Below are positions 50,101-61,371 of a stretch of 64,000 bases of DNA, in pieces. Source of the stretch: Chaetorhynchus papuensis (taxonomy: Eukaryota; Chordata; Aves; Passeriformes; Rhipiduridae); the NCBI GenBank assembly GCA_013396525.1, contig VWYX01000858.1, positions 248,001-312,000 on the forward strand, in the 5' to 3' direction. Position 1 is the first letter of the stretch, and every line of letters starts with the position of its first letter. Both the position numbers and the translations under genes were made by a program. Below the pieces are notes generated by a model. It saw only the letters and a list, made by a program, of their open reading frames with translations, searched no databases and was not told the origin of the DNA.

Positions 50101-53100
50101 TGTCCAAACTCCCACACTGCGGGGCAAACCCACACTGTTGGCACCCAGCTTGCTGTCTCCTGCACTTGAGCTTGTCACTCATGCGTAGCACTGCACTGTG
50201 GCCTCTCTCCCAGTCTGCCAGGCACAGGTCCAGCCATCCCCTGTATGTGGGGATAAAAGTTCTGTAATACCTGGTTACTTGTTTAAATCTACAGGCTAAA
50301 AGAGATTATTAAGTCCATGCTATAGACGTTCATTTTGGCTGAAATGTTCTTGGGCACTCATGTTTCCAGTTGGCAATACCTTCAGAATAATTTCTCACTC
50401 CATGTTAAACATTTAAGTTCCTTTAGTTCTTAGTAGAGAAGGAGTCTTCTTCATTACATTTTTTTAATTTAAGCTTAAACTAATTTTCATATTCATTTTG
50501 AAATTTCTGGTGCTACTCAGTGAATTTGTTCAAATCTCTCACCTCATATATTCAATTAAATGTGCATGGATATTCCCCACCCTATATTGGTATAAGTATT
50601 TGTCACCTACTATAGTTCAATGCTACATCACAATAAAATGTATGCTTTACCACACTCCTTCCAGTTCCTCTTGAGGATTTACACCCAGCAAGACAAGGCG
50701 ACACGTAAGTGATTCCATTGTTACCACAAACAGGGTCCCATATTTTAAGTGGGCAATCACAGTCCATGTTGCAGCCAGCCAGTAAGGTATTTTCAGCATA
50801 CGAAACTTGCTCTATTCTGAAACACATTTAGAAAATGAATAAATATTTCAATAATGAAATACCCACAGTAACCCTTTGCAATGCTTGAGATTCTATTCTA
50901 GCTCAAGTGTTGAATCAGGACCCAGTCCTACATGCTCCTTATCCTGGAGTCATGCCTTTCTTTCTTTTTATAGGACACTAAATTGTATTATATTACATTA
51001 ATCTTATAAATTAATGTGTACCCTACAGCATTTTTCTCATCTATAGCATGTGTGTCCTTGATTGTCCATAAGTGTTGCATCTACATCTCTATGTCCATTT
51101 TAGAGACACGGAGGTTGGAAACAGAGTATCTTTAAGGTCCCTTCCAACACAAACCATTCTATGATTCCCAATGATTAACGGCAGGCTTCAAATCAAGAAA
51201 CTGCAGATAAAATATCCTCTGATAACTCGATAGTAATAAAATTCAAGTAAACAGGTGTAAGATTAAGAAGGGTATTTTGTCCTCTCTTATTCTGAAATTG
51301 CACTAATGTATGCCTGATTTGACCAACAAGTTTTATTTTCACCTGCAGTTGCATGACTTTACTAATTGTATTAGTAAAAGAATTAATATGGAAATGCAAT
51401 CGCACGAGTCTTTACATGGATATCTTTTTGAATACACTTTTATTGTTTGAAACAGGGATGACAGAATATAGACCTACTGCTTCATGCAAGCAAAAAGCCT
51501 TGAGAATTTAGAATAGGAAAAGAAAACGGAGCCCCTGGCAGATCCTTGACAAGAAAAATCATCCTGGTGTCTTAAGACTGAAGTCCTCTTGAGTCTCAAA
51601 GAACGTACCCTTGATAGGAAACTGTTAGACCAGCAACTGGTGAGGTGTCACAGACAGTCCAATAGGCAGCGAAGTAGAGAAGGTATTCCAGTAAAGATAC
51701 CCAAAATGATATGTTTGCAGCCTGATAGGTATTTATCTTGAACTTCTTCATGAATAAGCCTCCAGAAAAATACCCAACGCATAGAACTGGTAAGTTGTAA
51801 ACACCTATTTAAACAAGTGAAACTTCCATGTTAAAATAAAGGAGACCATCAAAGCTGCTCTACTATAAGGTAGCTAAAGAAGTAGCTACTACAGCTGCTG
51901 TTAGGGAAGGTTGTGTTTGGCAAAGATTCCAAGAGTGCCTGGGACTGAATAATTTAACTACAATCAGAAATGGGTCCATGTTAATTTCCTTTCACACCCA
52001 AAACCTCTGCCAAAGTTAACAGCAGGTGAGAACTGCCTGGGGAGTGAGCTACAGGGTAGGACTGAAATTATTAATTGGAAAATTGCAATCTAGAGTTGAA
52101 CTCTAGGTCCAACTCAAAAAAAAAAAAAAAAAAATTATATGGTTTCAATCCAGCCTCTCCAGCTGACTGAGAAACTCAACAGAAAGATAAGCTAGTGCAC
52201 ATCTTAATTAAGGTACATCCTAATGCACTCTGAGCATCACAGAAAGGAGGAACAGACTTTCAGTTTTGAGATGAGATTACTCAATGTGCTCTCACACTTC
52301 TTTGCTGATTGATACTTTAATGAGACAAATTCTGACTGAAAGACATGTTGGAAGTGGTTTTATGCAAACATCACATGGCTTAGTTTCATATCAGCTGAAT
52401 TTTCTAAGCCAGTTCAAAAGATGGGAATTAGATTAGAAAATTCTGCACAAAAGATTAGATGTTTAGCAGAAAATGGATTCGCATTTAGAAATGCTTTGCA
52501 GTGTGATATCCCTCACATGTAGAAGCATTTAACCTTAGTATGTATATGTAAATACACATGAACATATGTATATATGTAAAAATACAGATAATTTGAATAG
52601 AGACATCACTAATTGATAGAACAGAGCAAAGGAACATTCAAACATACCAATTAAAAAGATGGCATCTGACGCAGATTTTCCAAACTGCTGTTCCAGATAT
52701 TTGGGCATGAAGGATATCATGCCATCGAAGGCACTGAACTGTAACACAGTTATGCATATAAATAACATATACACGGGGTTGTGAAACAGAGCCTTGAGGA
52801 AGGGGATGAAATCTGGAATGACATAATGCCATGAGTTAGTGGGATGCTTTATGAAAAGAATGACCCATTGCTCAGCGTGGCTGTGGAGGAAAAAAGGGGA
52901 ACAGAAATGGTCCTGAACTGGATCAGGCTAAATCTTGTGCTTTGCCAGACACCACAGGCCAAAGATTACTGGCTTAGCCCAGGGTACCCTAACATGTCTC
53001 CTCTACCCAAAGATACCCTCACATTTAAAAAATTATTGCTTATAAAAAAATAATAAATCGCAGCAGCAGCAACTACTGCCCCATTTTTTCTCCCTTTTTT

Positions 53101-56100
53101 CTCGTCTCATGCCCCCAGAGCATTCATCAAAACCCCTGTCCTGCACCTGGCATTTGGCGCAAAGGGGTGCAAACGTCTTATAGATCTGTGACAAGCTGCC
53201 CCCAGAGACCTGAACACTGATTTTGGGTTTTGCTGCTGGGGCAAAAGAGGCCTGAAGAGAGCTGTGACCATTCTCTCAAAATCTGTATCAGCCAGTCTTC
53301 AGCCAAGTAAGCATCTGAGAAACTAATTTACACAGGTCTTTTCTCTTCATAATGCCCATTAAGTCAGGATTTGAACCATAAAAAAAGCCCCACAATTCCC
53401 CTTTGTCTAATGTTCTCTGTTAATTAATGTGCTGAGCTATTGACAAGAAACTCTGCAGATAAATATAAGCATCTACAAAACAGTGACTGGGTCTCACTGA
53501 AAGTGGGCACCACGTAGGATGGGTGTATATCTTTCAGAGGTAAGCAAGTACCTCATTAGAAGAAGATCTGTATGCAAATCTTGCAAAAATTTGTATAAAT
53601 AGGCTGCATTATTTACACATGCAGTGACACTTTTAATCAGGGCTTCTTGAGGTAATTTTTTTATTATTAAATTAATTTTATTTTGGGTTATTTTTAAGTA
53701 TAAAAGCATCAAGTTCCAACTTGAAATCCCTGGTGATTAAAAGTTGTCTGAATATGTCCTGGTCAATAGGCAGTAAGTGGTTGAACAGAGGTTGGACCAG
53801 GTCACCTCCAGAAGTCCCTTGCAACCTCAACTGTTCTGTGAAATGAAAAGGAACCTTTCCTCACTAGAACAGTATTTATTCATGGATTCATTAAAGGCTA
53901 CTTGGCAGCAGAAATAAAGTTGCAATATCAGCCAAGATCTAAGTACTCACTCTGAGTATGGTGAATTTGCAGGACTCAGTTGGAAGCAGCACGGAGATGG
54001 AGCTGCCACATGGCACTTACTTTCTGAAAATGAAGGTCCTGTCAGAGGGCCCTGAGCAGGACAGGATCAGGAGACTACTCTGAAGATGACAGTCTTTGAC
54101 ATATTTTATTCACTTACATTTCCAACCAGCAACAAATAAGGAAGGGAAAAAATAACCTCCTACAGATATACAGATTTGAAATACCACAGATGTGAAAGCT
54201 GCCAATGGTAAATAAATTGATGTGAAAATAAATGTGAGTTAAATACATCTTTCTTCAACAGTAATTAATTTTTTTGAGACACTTAAGCGCCTGTCAATTC
54301 CCTTTTAGGGCTTTCAGTTGGACTCAAGAAATTCACAAGACATGTGTTGGGTTTCTGCTTTTCTGCACAGTGAATGTGGGGTACAAGAAACCAATATCTG
54401 CAACTTATCCACAGCTCACTGATTTGTAATATTCCTAACCAGATTTCAGTGCTTTAACCCTCTCATGGGAAGAAAAGATCTACATACACCTGAAATGCAG
54501 GAGGGAAAAGGAAGGAGTCCAGATCCTGGATCTATGAAATCAGCTTTCTTCCTCTGCAAGGAGCCATTCTAAATCCCTGCACAAATCCTTTGAACTACAG
54601 AGACATGAAAACAGAGTAGGCATTGCATATCCTGGACCCATCTTTAATTACACAAATACACAGAGTTCACACCTTAGGACTAAAGTAAGGAAATAAATTC
54701 AATATAACTTGCCTTTAGCAATTTCATACATGGTCTGTTTGGTTTCATTTTTATCATTTTCTTGCAATGGTGCTACACTTTTTTCACTTGTCTCCTCAGG
54801 TTCATTGGTTTCACCTTCCTTCACAAGTGACTTGGGCAAAAACCAAAATGGAATTCCCACAAGAAGATTCAGCAGTGCACAAATCAAAATGCCCAGCCAC
54901 CATGCTCCAACCCAGCGGGCATCAGTAGCTGTTATAGTTATCTCATCTATAACAAAATACAAAACCAGACATCTTGGATCAGTTCAGGAACATTCTTTGC
55001 TGCCATTTTTTGTTTTCCTAGTCATCTCTGACATAAAAGCATTTCAATGATTCTTAAAATGAGGCTCATGAAGGAGAATATTCTCCAGTCTTCTTTTCTA
55101 ATGTTGCTAATTTTCTGGCAAATTTCAGTGGCTTGTATTGAATTAATTCTAGTCCTTTCTTATGTTAAGCCAGATGACACAATTTTTCATCAAATAATTT
55201 ATAAGCAGATTGATTTGTGTATATATGAATTTAATATTATACACACATCTTCCATTCTAAAAGAAACACCAACAAACTCATGTAGGACTATCACATATTA
55301 GCAAAGAAACATCTTTTAGCTCTGATAAATACACCAACCATAGATTTAAAAATAGGGTTTTATATTTTTACGCATTACCTGCACCTACTGATCCAATGTC
55401 AACAAACAGCTCTGCACAGAACGAAGCCAACAGCAAACCAAGGAAGGGGCCGACTACAGTTGCTGTATGTAGACATGCTAGAGTAGGAAAGAGAGAAAAC
55501 ATTCTAAATTAGAACCCAGACATAATTATCTTCTTGGAATTGTTACATATGGTTAGGGCAGCTCTTCTGAAAAGGCATTTGCACATAAAAATGGCCTCGT
55601 TCCAACAGGTTTCTCTCTGGTTAAGTTACAAGTTCTACAATATTATTATTTTGATAAGGCAATAATCACTGTTTTCTGTCCTCCTTTACTGGACTGAAGG
55701 GCACCATAATAATCCTTTCTTTTGCTTTTGTTTATGTGTGTGTGTCTGGAGGAGGGGAGTTATCACAATAGGGTGGATTTACCCAGGTAGAAAGGTGAAT
55801 TCTCTGCTTTGGCAAAATCCTCCAAATAGGAAATGCCCAAAGGCATTATGGGAGTTTCGCCCATTCCTCGCACTATGTTTCCAACCATCACAAATATCCA
55901 CAGCAAGGACCCGGGCTCTTTTTCACATTCTGTGAATAAAACAAGAAGTCAGAATGAATTTTTTAATCCCAACTATTAATGAAAATCTAGAGATAAAGAA
56001 CTGACCAATAGCTTCAACTTTGGGTAGGCCTGCCCTATTTAAAAAAAAAGAGAAATAACTGGTCACAATACTTTTTTACGTCCTTTCTCTCCTTGAACTG

Positions 56101-59100
56101 GGATTTCTTCATCCCATAGTCTGCTTCAGATTCCACTGCTCTCTCCCACTTTGTCATGCTGAGATTTTGCAGTGCAAATTCATTAACAAATAAATACCAG
56201 CTTTGTTAGCAGCAACTGCCGTCTTTCTGAGTGAACGCATTCCTGACCACAGATGAAACCTGGATCTCCCATTTCAATGTCAGATTGCTGTCAGCAAACA
56301 CAGGTAAAGCAATCCACACGCAGATGTGGTCAAATTCAGTCCAGTTTTCGCTTCATGCAGGAAATGGACTCATATATATGAACATCACAGTTGTGCTTGT
56401 CCATAAACTAATAGAGAAACAATCACCTTACCCAACAATATGCATAGGCTTGAGGATCTGTGGGTTCTAATGTACATATTGAGTGGCTGTAAATCATTCA
56501 GATGAAAATTATTTACCTTTCTATACCTTTATTTTTGCATTTATCAAATGGGAAAATACAGTATCTGAAATCTTCAAGTGAAAGTTTAATTCCAGGTGCT
56601 GTTAGGTGTGCACATTTCACAACTTCTTGCGCAGATGCAAAAATTAATATCTTAACTGACATGTAGTCTTGGAAAGCTTGGAAGCTGCATCCATTACTGA
56701 ATGGAGACACAGAAAGCTGCAGCCCAACACTAAGGTTTGATGCCACCACATTCAGACAGTATTACAGCAGTGTGATTCAGCTTTAGCACACCCTGATGGA
56801 GCTCCATCACTAAGTTTAGCAATAAACTGTGGGGCTCAGGTCACCTAACCTTTACCATCCCCTAATCACCTAAGTTCCCAGTAGTCAGAAGGCAGACCCA
56901 AGAGGTAATCTGATCCACCCTAAAGGACAGAGCATGAATGTCCTTACAGCAAAGGACATGCTCTGCAAGAGCTCTGTAGTCTCCTTTGCCCAGCTATCAA
57001 GGGAGTCTAAAGGGATGGTTCAGATTGAGTATTTCCTTCTCAGGTAGATAAAGACCCAGGAGATTAATCCCACCCTCAGCATGAGAATTTTGTGTGTGAT
57101 CATTTAATAATTTCCTCTGAGCCCTTTGACTTCCCAGTACCAGTAGTTCCTTTACATGCACATTGCTAGTGCACATGCATGTTTCAGTCTCACAGATAAG
57201 TTTTAGCCTAGTTTAAACTATTTTCTCTAAAGGGAAGTGAGATCTATATTTTAGTTTTATTTCTCATTCTTTTATTTCCTATGTGGTACAACAAAAAAGC
57301 ATCCTTATGCGTCTTACCCATTTTTGAAATATGCTTCCAACCTCCTCATGGTATCACAGGATTTCAAGTCAAAAAGAGGAACATTTGTGAGAACAACCTG
57401 GTTATACTGTCCCAAAGTGGACTGCCAGGGATGTTAATTGATCTGCCTGGATACTGTGAAAACTGCATGAAAGAAATGTTTTAGCTCTGGAGTCACAGAC
57501 CAAAGAAACACAAAGGCCAGGAAATTTCCTGACCTCTAGTTTCTAGGCCTTCAAAAGGTACTGATCAACAGCAGAACCCTGAGGTGATTGCTACGGAAAA
57601 TAAAAACCTGTTTACTTAGACACTATAGACACAGAAAAAATTATTAATATACATGGGAAAAGTAATACCTGTTGATGGTTCCTCTGTAGGCAAAGAGGAC
57701 AAGCTTTGATTAACAAGGCATAGAGGCATCACTGAAAAATTTTCCCGTTGTGAAATGCTGCTTTCAATATGATACCTGTTGGAATCGAAGGAAAGCATGC
57801 ACAGGTCAAGAAGATATTCATGAGAACCATCTGATGTGTCTGTACTGTAGTAGTGGAGCTGCCTATAAGAGTGTGTAGCTGTAGGAAGAAGGGAATCCAT
57901 GTCAAAAATTAACTGAACAGAGGGTGCCTCCAAGGCTGTCAGAGCCATTCCACACTGGACATAACAAGATTGAAGGATCAGAAAATACCTTGCTGATTAA
58001 AACCTACACAAGCCTAAGTTATTGTTTTTTTAAGCCAAGCAAAAAATCATTTAAAAGTAGTTGACAAATAATTATGGTTAGTGCAGGCCTTGCCAATACA
58101 GTGACCAGGTGATCTGTCATCCAGGTTCCAAACCAAGAGGTCGTTAAAAATCACCTTCCATTGCCAATCCAAGCAGGTAAGAGCTGGTAGTGTAAAGTGA
58201 CAGTATCACAGCCCACTGTTTCTTGGGAGAGCCCACACAAGGGGGAGCAAAAGGATGAAAGCAAAGGCAAGGGAAGGTGCCCACCAGAGGGGTGACTCTC
58301 CTCAGGAAGTGATGACTGACCTTTGAAGCCATCTCAGAAGCAAAACAAAAGAAACTGCTCTGCAATGATCATATTGAATCCATGCTCAGCAATGGCTCTC
58401 TCAATAAGCAACACACTCAGTGGAAGGAAGTAAGGATTAGTGCAAGTAAGGATGACAGAAGCTGCTGCGAGCTAAGCAAAACACTCACCTTCCAAACAGA
58501 AAATGAGGAACTGATATCAAAAGACATCCAAGTGAAATAATTGTGCAGCCCAGAGCAATTATTTTGGGTCTGTGAAGCTTTGCTCCGAAGTAACTCACAA
58601 ATGCTATCAGCAGCAAGTTACCTGCAAAGAGAACCTGGTTCACAATTTACAAACCAAGGCATTCCATGATCTCTAAAAGTGCAACACAAATTTGAGTGTA
58701 TCTTGTAAGCTCAACTTCTGTTTCTTTCCTTGTCTTGTAAAAAGTGTCACCAGACAGGGAGCTGCCTACATGGTGCAGTAATTCCCTGCTGTGTATGATC
58801 TTTTTTTGGAAGAGTTACATCACATGAAAAGAACATGAGAATAAAAGGCAGAGTGGAAAAGAGATCAAGTGAGAGAGATTTTTGAGAGCACCTTTATAGA
58901 GAAGAAATTTCCCACTACTTTGCACAGAGATCAGGCCCAGAGACTGCAGAATAATAGCTGGTTTAGGAAGTTATTCCCCTAGGATTCTGTATTTTGTAAT
59001 GTATAGGGAAGTATGGAAGTGTATCTCCTAGTGGTTTTGTAGTGAAAATAATAAACACAAGATGACAATCATACAAAAAACCCCAGAATAATAGTTTAAT

Positions 59101-61371
59101 ATTAAATCTGTAAATTTTTAAGAATAAAAAAAAATTACAGGTTTTTATACCCACTACCATTTAAAAACAAAAATGTGCTAAAAATCTTCATTTTCCTCTC
59201 CTCCACTTTCACTTCAGAATCAGTTGATTTTCACCATTTATTGCTATGCAATTAAGAAAAGAATCAAGTTTCATGTTATGAATCAGGCCCTATAAAAATA
59301 GCAATTTAGTAATTGTACACCTACTAATTTTGTGATCTTTCTGTCAGAAGAACAAAATCATGTCTCTGAGTGATGAGCGTCATGCTCTGAAAGAAGATAA
59401 TGCCTTTTTTATGTATAATTTCTAAACAAACCATATTGAACCAGTGGCTTGAATGACACTTAAAGATGTACATTTAAATTTATCTCTGGGCAATAAAACT
59501 TACTGACAGGCAAGGCAAGGGGCACTAAAAGTAGAACTGGAAACTTTCTTTGCAGGTGCAGTTGTACAGCTAGGAAAGCTTGAAATATTACTGAGTTCAG
59601 GTAAGGATTCACAATCCACTCCAACCAAATTTAATTAAAGGAACTGTAAAATGCTAAATATGACCTTAAGTTCAAACGAAGTTTATATATTTGATTTTTT
59701 GTTTTCTTCAGAAAGATTCAATACAAAGCTCATAAATTAGTTCTATTTTGCTAGTTGCTCTGTCATATCTTATGATAGTGCATAAGTTAGATAAACCAGG
59801 TTTTAAACCAAAACTTCCCCATTTAAGTGGTCCTATTGGTTTCCAAGGCATGAAATTGTTACATATCAGCTCAAATGGAATGACAGAGTTGGCCATTATT
59901 GCCACATACAGTAATTGAGAGCAAATGAGAGTCACTAATACATGCTCAGACCACATACTACATTTTCAAAGAATCAGAAATATTAAAATGAGAGATTACC
60001 AATTTCAAAGCTTCCATTAATGATGCCCACTAAAGAAGCTGGGATATTAAATTGTTTCTCTATCTGTGTGTACATGCTGTTCATGTAAGCACCAGACATC
60101 GTTTTCCCAAGGAATGCAAGTGACAGTGCCAGCAGAAATACCTAGGAAGGGAAGAGAAGAATGCATGAAGAATTCAAAATTACATATTTAAGAATATCCC
60201 ATGGTTATTGCCTCCACTGAAGGTGTGCTTCCAGTTAAAAAAGTGAGCAGTTCTGTTCCACTGATGTGTGCAAATCCCATAATCTACTTTTTTCTACAAT
60301 TATGGCATCACTAAACAAACAAACAACAACAAAAACACACACACACACACACAAAGAAAAGAAAAGAAAAGAAAAGAAAAGAAAAGAAAAGAAAAGAAAA
60401 GAAAAGAAAAGAAAAGAAAAGAAAAGAAAAGACAAGACTAGAAAACTTTGTTCTTCACCTTCTCTAATTGACCAAGACTGTCTTCAGAAATTCCAAGTCC
60501 CATTTACCCAGCCAAGGCAGCCGTGTGCCTGCTGCAAGGTTGCCATCTGCAGGACCTTCCCTCCCTCTGTTCATCTGAATGACAAATTGTTTGCAGAACT
60601 AGGATCGTTTCCTTTGGCCAAATTACTCAATCCAGGATCTGCTCTCCCATCTCAGCAGAGGTCATGAGCCCAGAACAAGTAATTTCAACCAGAAGGAGTA
60701 AAAAACATGTCTTTTTTACAAGACAATTAGTAGCAACTGACAGTTAAAAAGTTAAAATGAATGAGTGCAGTAGTTTTCAAATCCTTTTAACATCAGGCTT
60801 CTTTATAAACACCATTTATGAAATGAAATCAGTATTATTTTTAAATACATCTGCTGCAAAAGCTAAAAGGCAAAAGAAATGTACTTGGGTTTTCAATTAC
60901 TATGAAAAAGAAGGTATTTTACAAGAATTACTACCATTTCTCAACAACTTGAATTACTATTCAATATCAACAGCCAGTTTTTACTGCCACATCCCAGTCA
61001 GTAAGGCTCATTGCACAGCTTTAAGAATGAAGGGTAAACATGCTAGACTGGGGGGATTACACGAAGTCAGTGGTGGAGCTTCAAAGCAGCAATCAACAAA
61101 TACCTCCAACACATCACAGAGGGCAAAGTTCAGGGAGAGCAAAAGCAAGCCCAGCTGCTTACAAACTTGTTTGACCTTGGTTAGGGCATTAAGGGTAGAA
61201 AAGAACAGCTTATCCATCCATTTAGTCTGGGCTGTAACTTCTACCAAAATACTGTAAATGTGAGTAATTACAGTTGTGTGTTCCATCAAAATTGCTAAAA
61301 TATTGCTGTACCTTCAGCTTGGAAATGCAGCAGATTTTGTCCTCAGCACGTGGCTTCTCAGGGTCCTTCAT
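47003..61371 (-). CDS. SLCO1A2: SLCO1A2, organic anion transporter 1A type, complete, 14 coding exons
   Basis: Coding exons in order: 61312-61371, 60000-60141, 58489-58621, 57669-57775, 55783-55929, 55379-55477, 54713-54946, 52648-52812, 51609-51804, 50651-50816, 49886-50070, 49265-49329, 48033-48150 and 47003-47162. They join to 1977 nt, 658 codons plus stop, with every phase closing; human OATP1A2 is 670. Seen: signature DARWVGAWWLGIL; 11 cysteines in the TM9-TM10 loop; 1A-type strings ISKLK, MSFMPKYLEQQ-like SFMPKYLEQQFGKS, AAMPGYMVL and KPEEKSFGVGIHG. The family mediates sodium-independent exchange uptake of bile salts, steroid sulfates and thyroid hormone at the plasma membrane. Intron 7 has a GC donor, and a solo LTR lies in intron 12. 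The gene runs tail-to-head with the middle SLCO1 gene on the same strand, as expected for a tandem cluster. The start ATG is the only one giving the short MKDPEKPRAEDK leader typical of 1A. Confidence 0.9.
48033..48150 (-). CDS. SLCO1A2: SLCO1A2 coding exon 13 (TM11 region)
   Basis: The acceptor is TTCTTTTTAG and the donor ACATACAG|GTATAT. It is 118 nt. It encodes AGIPSPIYFGALIDTTCLKW and GACRMYDIVTYR. Confidence 0.92.
48509..49045 (+). mobile_element. solo LTR, avian ERV-L-like type
   Basis: It begins TGTCCCAGTTTCTGC. It contains the blocks GAGAGCACAGCCAGGACAGC, TGACCCAAACTGGCTAAAGG and CGACAGCTGCTCGGGGATGG, then CATCACTTTTTTTTC, the TTATTATTAT tract and ATTACTAAACCATTC. It ends near GGGGTCAAACC. 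This order matches the LTRs abundant in songbird and other neoavian genomes as I recall them. No internal retroviral sequence is present, so it is solo. It lies in intron 12 of SLCO1A2, antisense to the gene; exact ends are approximate. Confidence 0.8.
49265..49329 (-). CDS. SLCO1A2: SLCO1A2 coding exon 12 (65 nt)
   Basis: The acceptor is CATACAG and the donor TATTTG|GTAAGA. It encodes SLKPEEKSFGVGIHGLASRV, matching human 1A2 (EEKSLGVGLH). The polypyrimidine tract is poor, but length and both phases fit exactly. Confidence 0.88.
49886..50070 (-). CDS. SLCO1A2: SLCO1A2 coding exon 11 (end of loop, TM10)
   Basis: The acceptor is CTTTTGACAG and the donor AATAAG|GTACAG. It is 185 nt. It encodes VFENCTCVAASGFSSQNISA with sequons NCT and NIS, then TM10 with SLAAMPGYMVLIR. 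Confidence 0.92.
50651..50816 (-). CDS. SLCO1A2: SLCO1A2 coding exon 10 (Kazal-like loop)
   Basis: The acceptor is GTGTTTCAG and the donor AGTGTG|GTAAAG. It is 166 nt. It encodes GCNMDCDCPLKIWDPVCGNN and ITYVSPCLAGCKSSRGTG with six cysteines; KIWDPVCGNN is a 1A2 string. Confidence 0.92.
51100..51175 (+). mobile_element. short CR1 3' end fragment (sense on +)
   Basis: GTATCTTTAAGGTCCCTTCC followed by AACACAAACCATTCTATGAT is the CR1 3' terminus. It lies in the SLCO1A2 intron between exons 9 and 10. Confidence 0.85.
51609..51804 (-). CDS. SLCO1A2: SLCO1A2 coding exon 9 (TM8-TM9)
   Basis: The acceptor is TTTAAATAG and the donor CAAGG|GTACGT. It is 196 nt. It encodes CVGYFSGGLFMKKFKI, LLEYLLYF and VAGLTVSYQG. 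Confidence 0.9.
52114..52134 (+). repeat. poly(A) tract
   Basis: A run of about 20 adenines in a SLCO1A2 intron (between exons 8 and 9). Confidence 0.9.
52648..52812 (-). CDS. SLCO1A2: SLCO1A2 coding exon 8 (TM7)
   Basis: The acceptor is GTCATTCCAG and the donor AATTG|GTATGT. It is 165 nt. It encodes DFIPFLKALFHNPVYMLFIC and ISFMPKYLEQQFGKSASDAI. Confidence 0.92.
53765..53845 (+). mobile_element. short CR1 3' end fragment (sense on +), diverged
   Basis: GGTTGGACCAGGTCACCTCC, then AGAAGTCCCTTGCAACCTCA and CTGTTCTGTGA, match another CR1 subfamily 3' end. It lies in intron 7 of SLCO1A2. Confidence 0.8.
54713..54946 (-). CDS. SLCO1A2: SLCO1A2 coding exon 7 (OATP signature, TM6)
   Basis: The acceptor is TTTGTTATAG. 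It encodes EITITATDARWVGAWWLGIL, then an acidic cytoplasmic loop. It ends CTAAAG|GCAAGT, a GC donor. The next exon's AT completes an Asp codon, so this donor is needed. Confidence 0.88.
55379..55477 (-). CDS. SLCO1A2: SLCO1A2 coding exon 6 (TM5)
   Basis: The acceptor is CTACTCTAG and the donor TGCAG|GTAATG. It is 99 nt. It encodes VVGPFLGLLLASFCAELFVD. The junction codon with exon 5 reads Ala, where the family usually has Gly. Confidence 0.88.
55783..55929 (-). CDS. SLCO1A2: SLCO1A2 coding exon 5 (TM4)
   Basis: The acceptor is TTATTCACAG and the donor CTGG|GTAAAT. It is 147 nt. It encodes VGNIVRGMGETPIMPLGISY, very close to 1A2, then LEDFAKAENSPFYL. Confidence 0.9.
57669..57775 (-). CDS. SLCO1A2: SLCO1A2 coding exon 4 (extracellular loop)
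   Basis: The acceptor is TTCCAACAG and the donor AACAG|GTATTA. It encodes YHIESSISQRENFSVMPLCL and VNQSLSS with two sequons (NFS, NQS). At 107 nt it is shorter than in the neighbour. Confidence 0.85.
58489..58621 (-). CDS. SLCO1A2: SLCO1A2 coding exon 3 (TM2-TM3)
   Basis: The acceptor is TCTTTGCAG and the donor GGAAG|GTGAGT. It is 133 nt. It encodes NLLLIAFVSYFGAKLHRPKI and VPHFLFGR. Confidence 0.92.
60000..60141 (-). CDS. SLCO1A2: SLCO1A2 coding exon 2 (TM1)
   Basis: The acceptor is CCTTCCTAG and the donor AATTG|GTAATC. It is 142 nt. It encodes VFLLALSLAFLGKTMSGAYM and IEKQFNIPASLVG, which follow 1A2 closely. Confidence 0.92.
60332..60432 (+). repeat. (CA)n followed by (GAAAA)n microsatellite
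   Basis: About nine CA units run directly into roughly 16 perfect GAAAA units, 170-200 nt upstream of exon 2 in SLCO1A2 intron 1. On the transcribed strand it is a CTTTT pyrimidine tract. Confidence 0.95.
61312..61371 (-). CDS. SLCO1A2: SLCO1A2 coding exon 1 (20 codons)
   Basis: It encodes MKDPEKPRAEDKICCISKLK, ending phase 0 at CTGAAG|GTACAG. Length and the CISKLK end correspond to human 1A2 exon 1 (RCLSKLK). Confidence 0.88.

Noticed and set aside
60266..60667. 133-codon open frame with Lys-Glu-Arg repeats
   Set aside because: It is the (GAAAA)n microsatellite read in frame, inside SLCO1A2 intron 1.
60757..61257. 166-codon plus-strand open frame
   Set aside because: It lies in SLCO1A2 intron 1, has no recognisable motif and starts without a supporting promoter or splice context.
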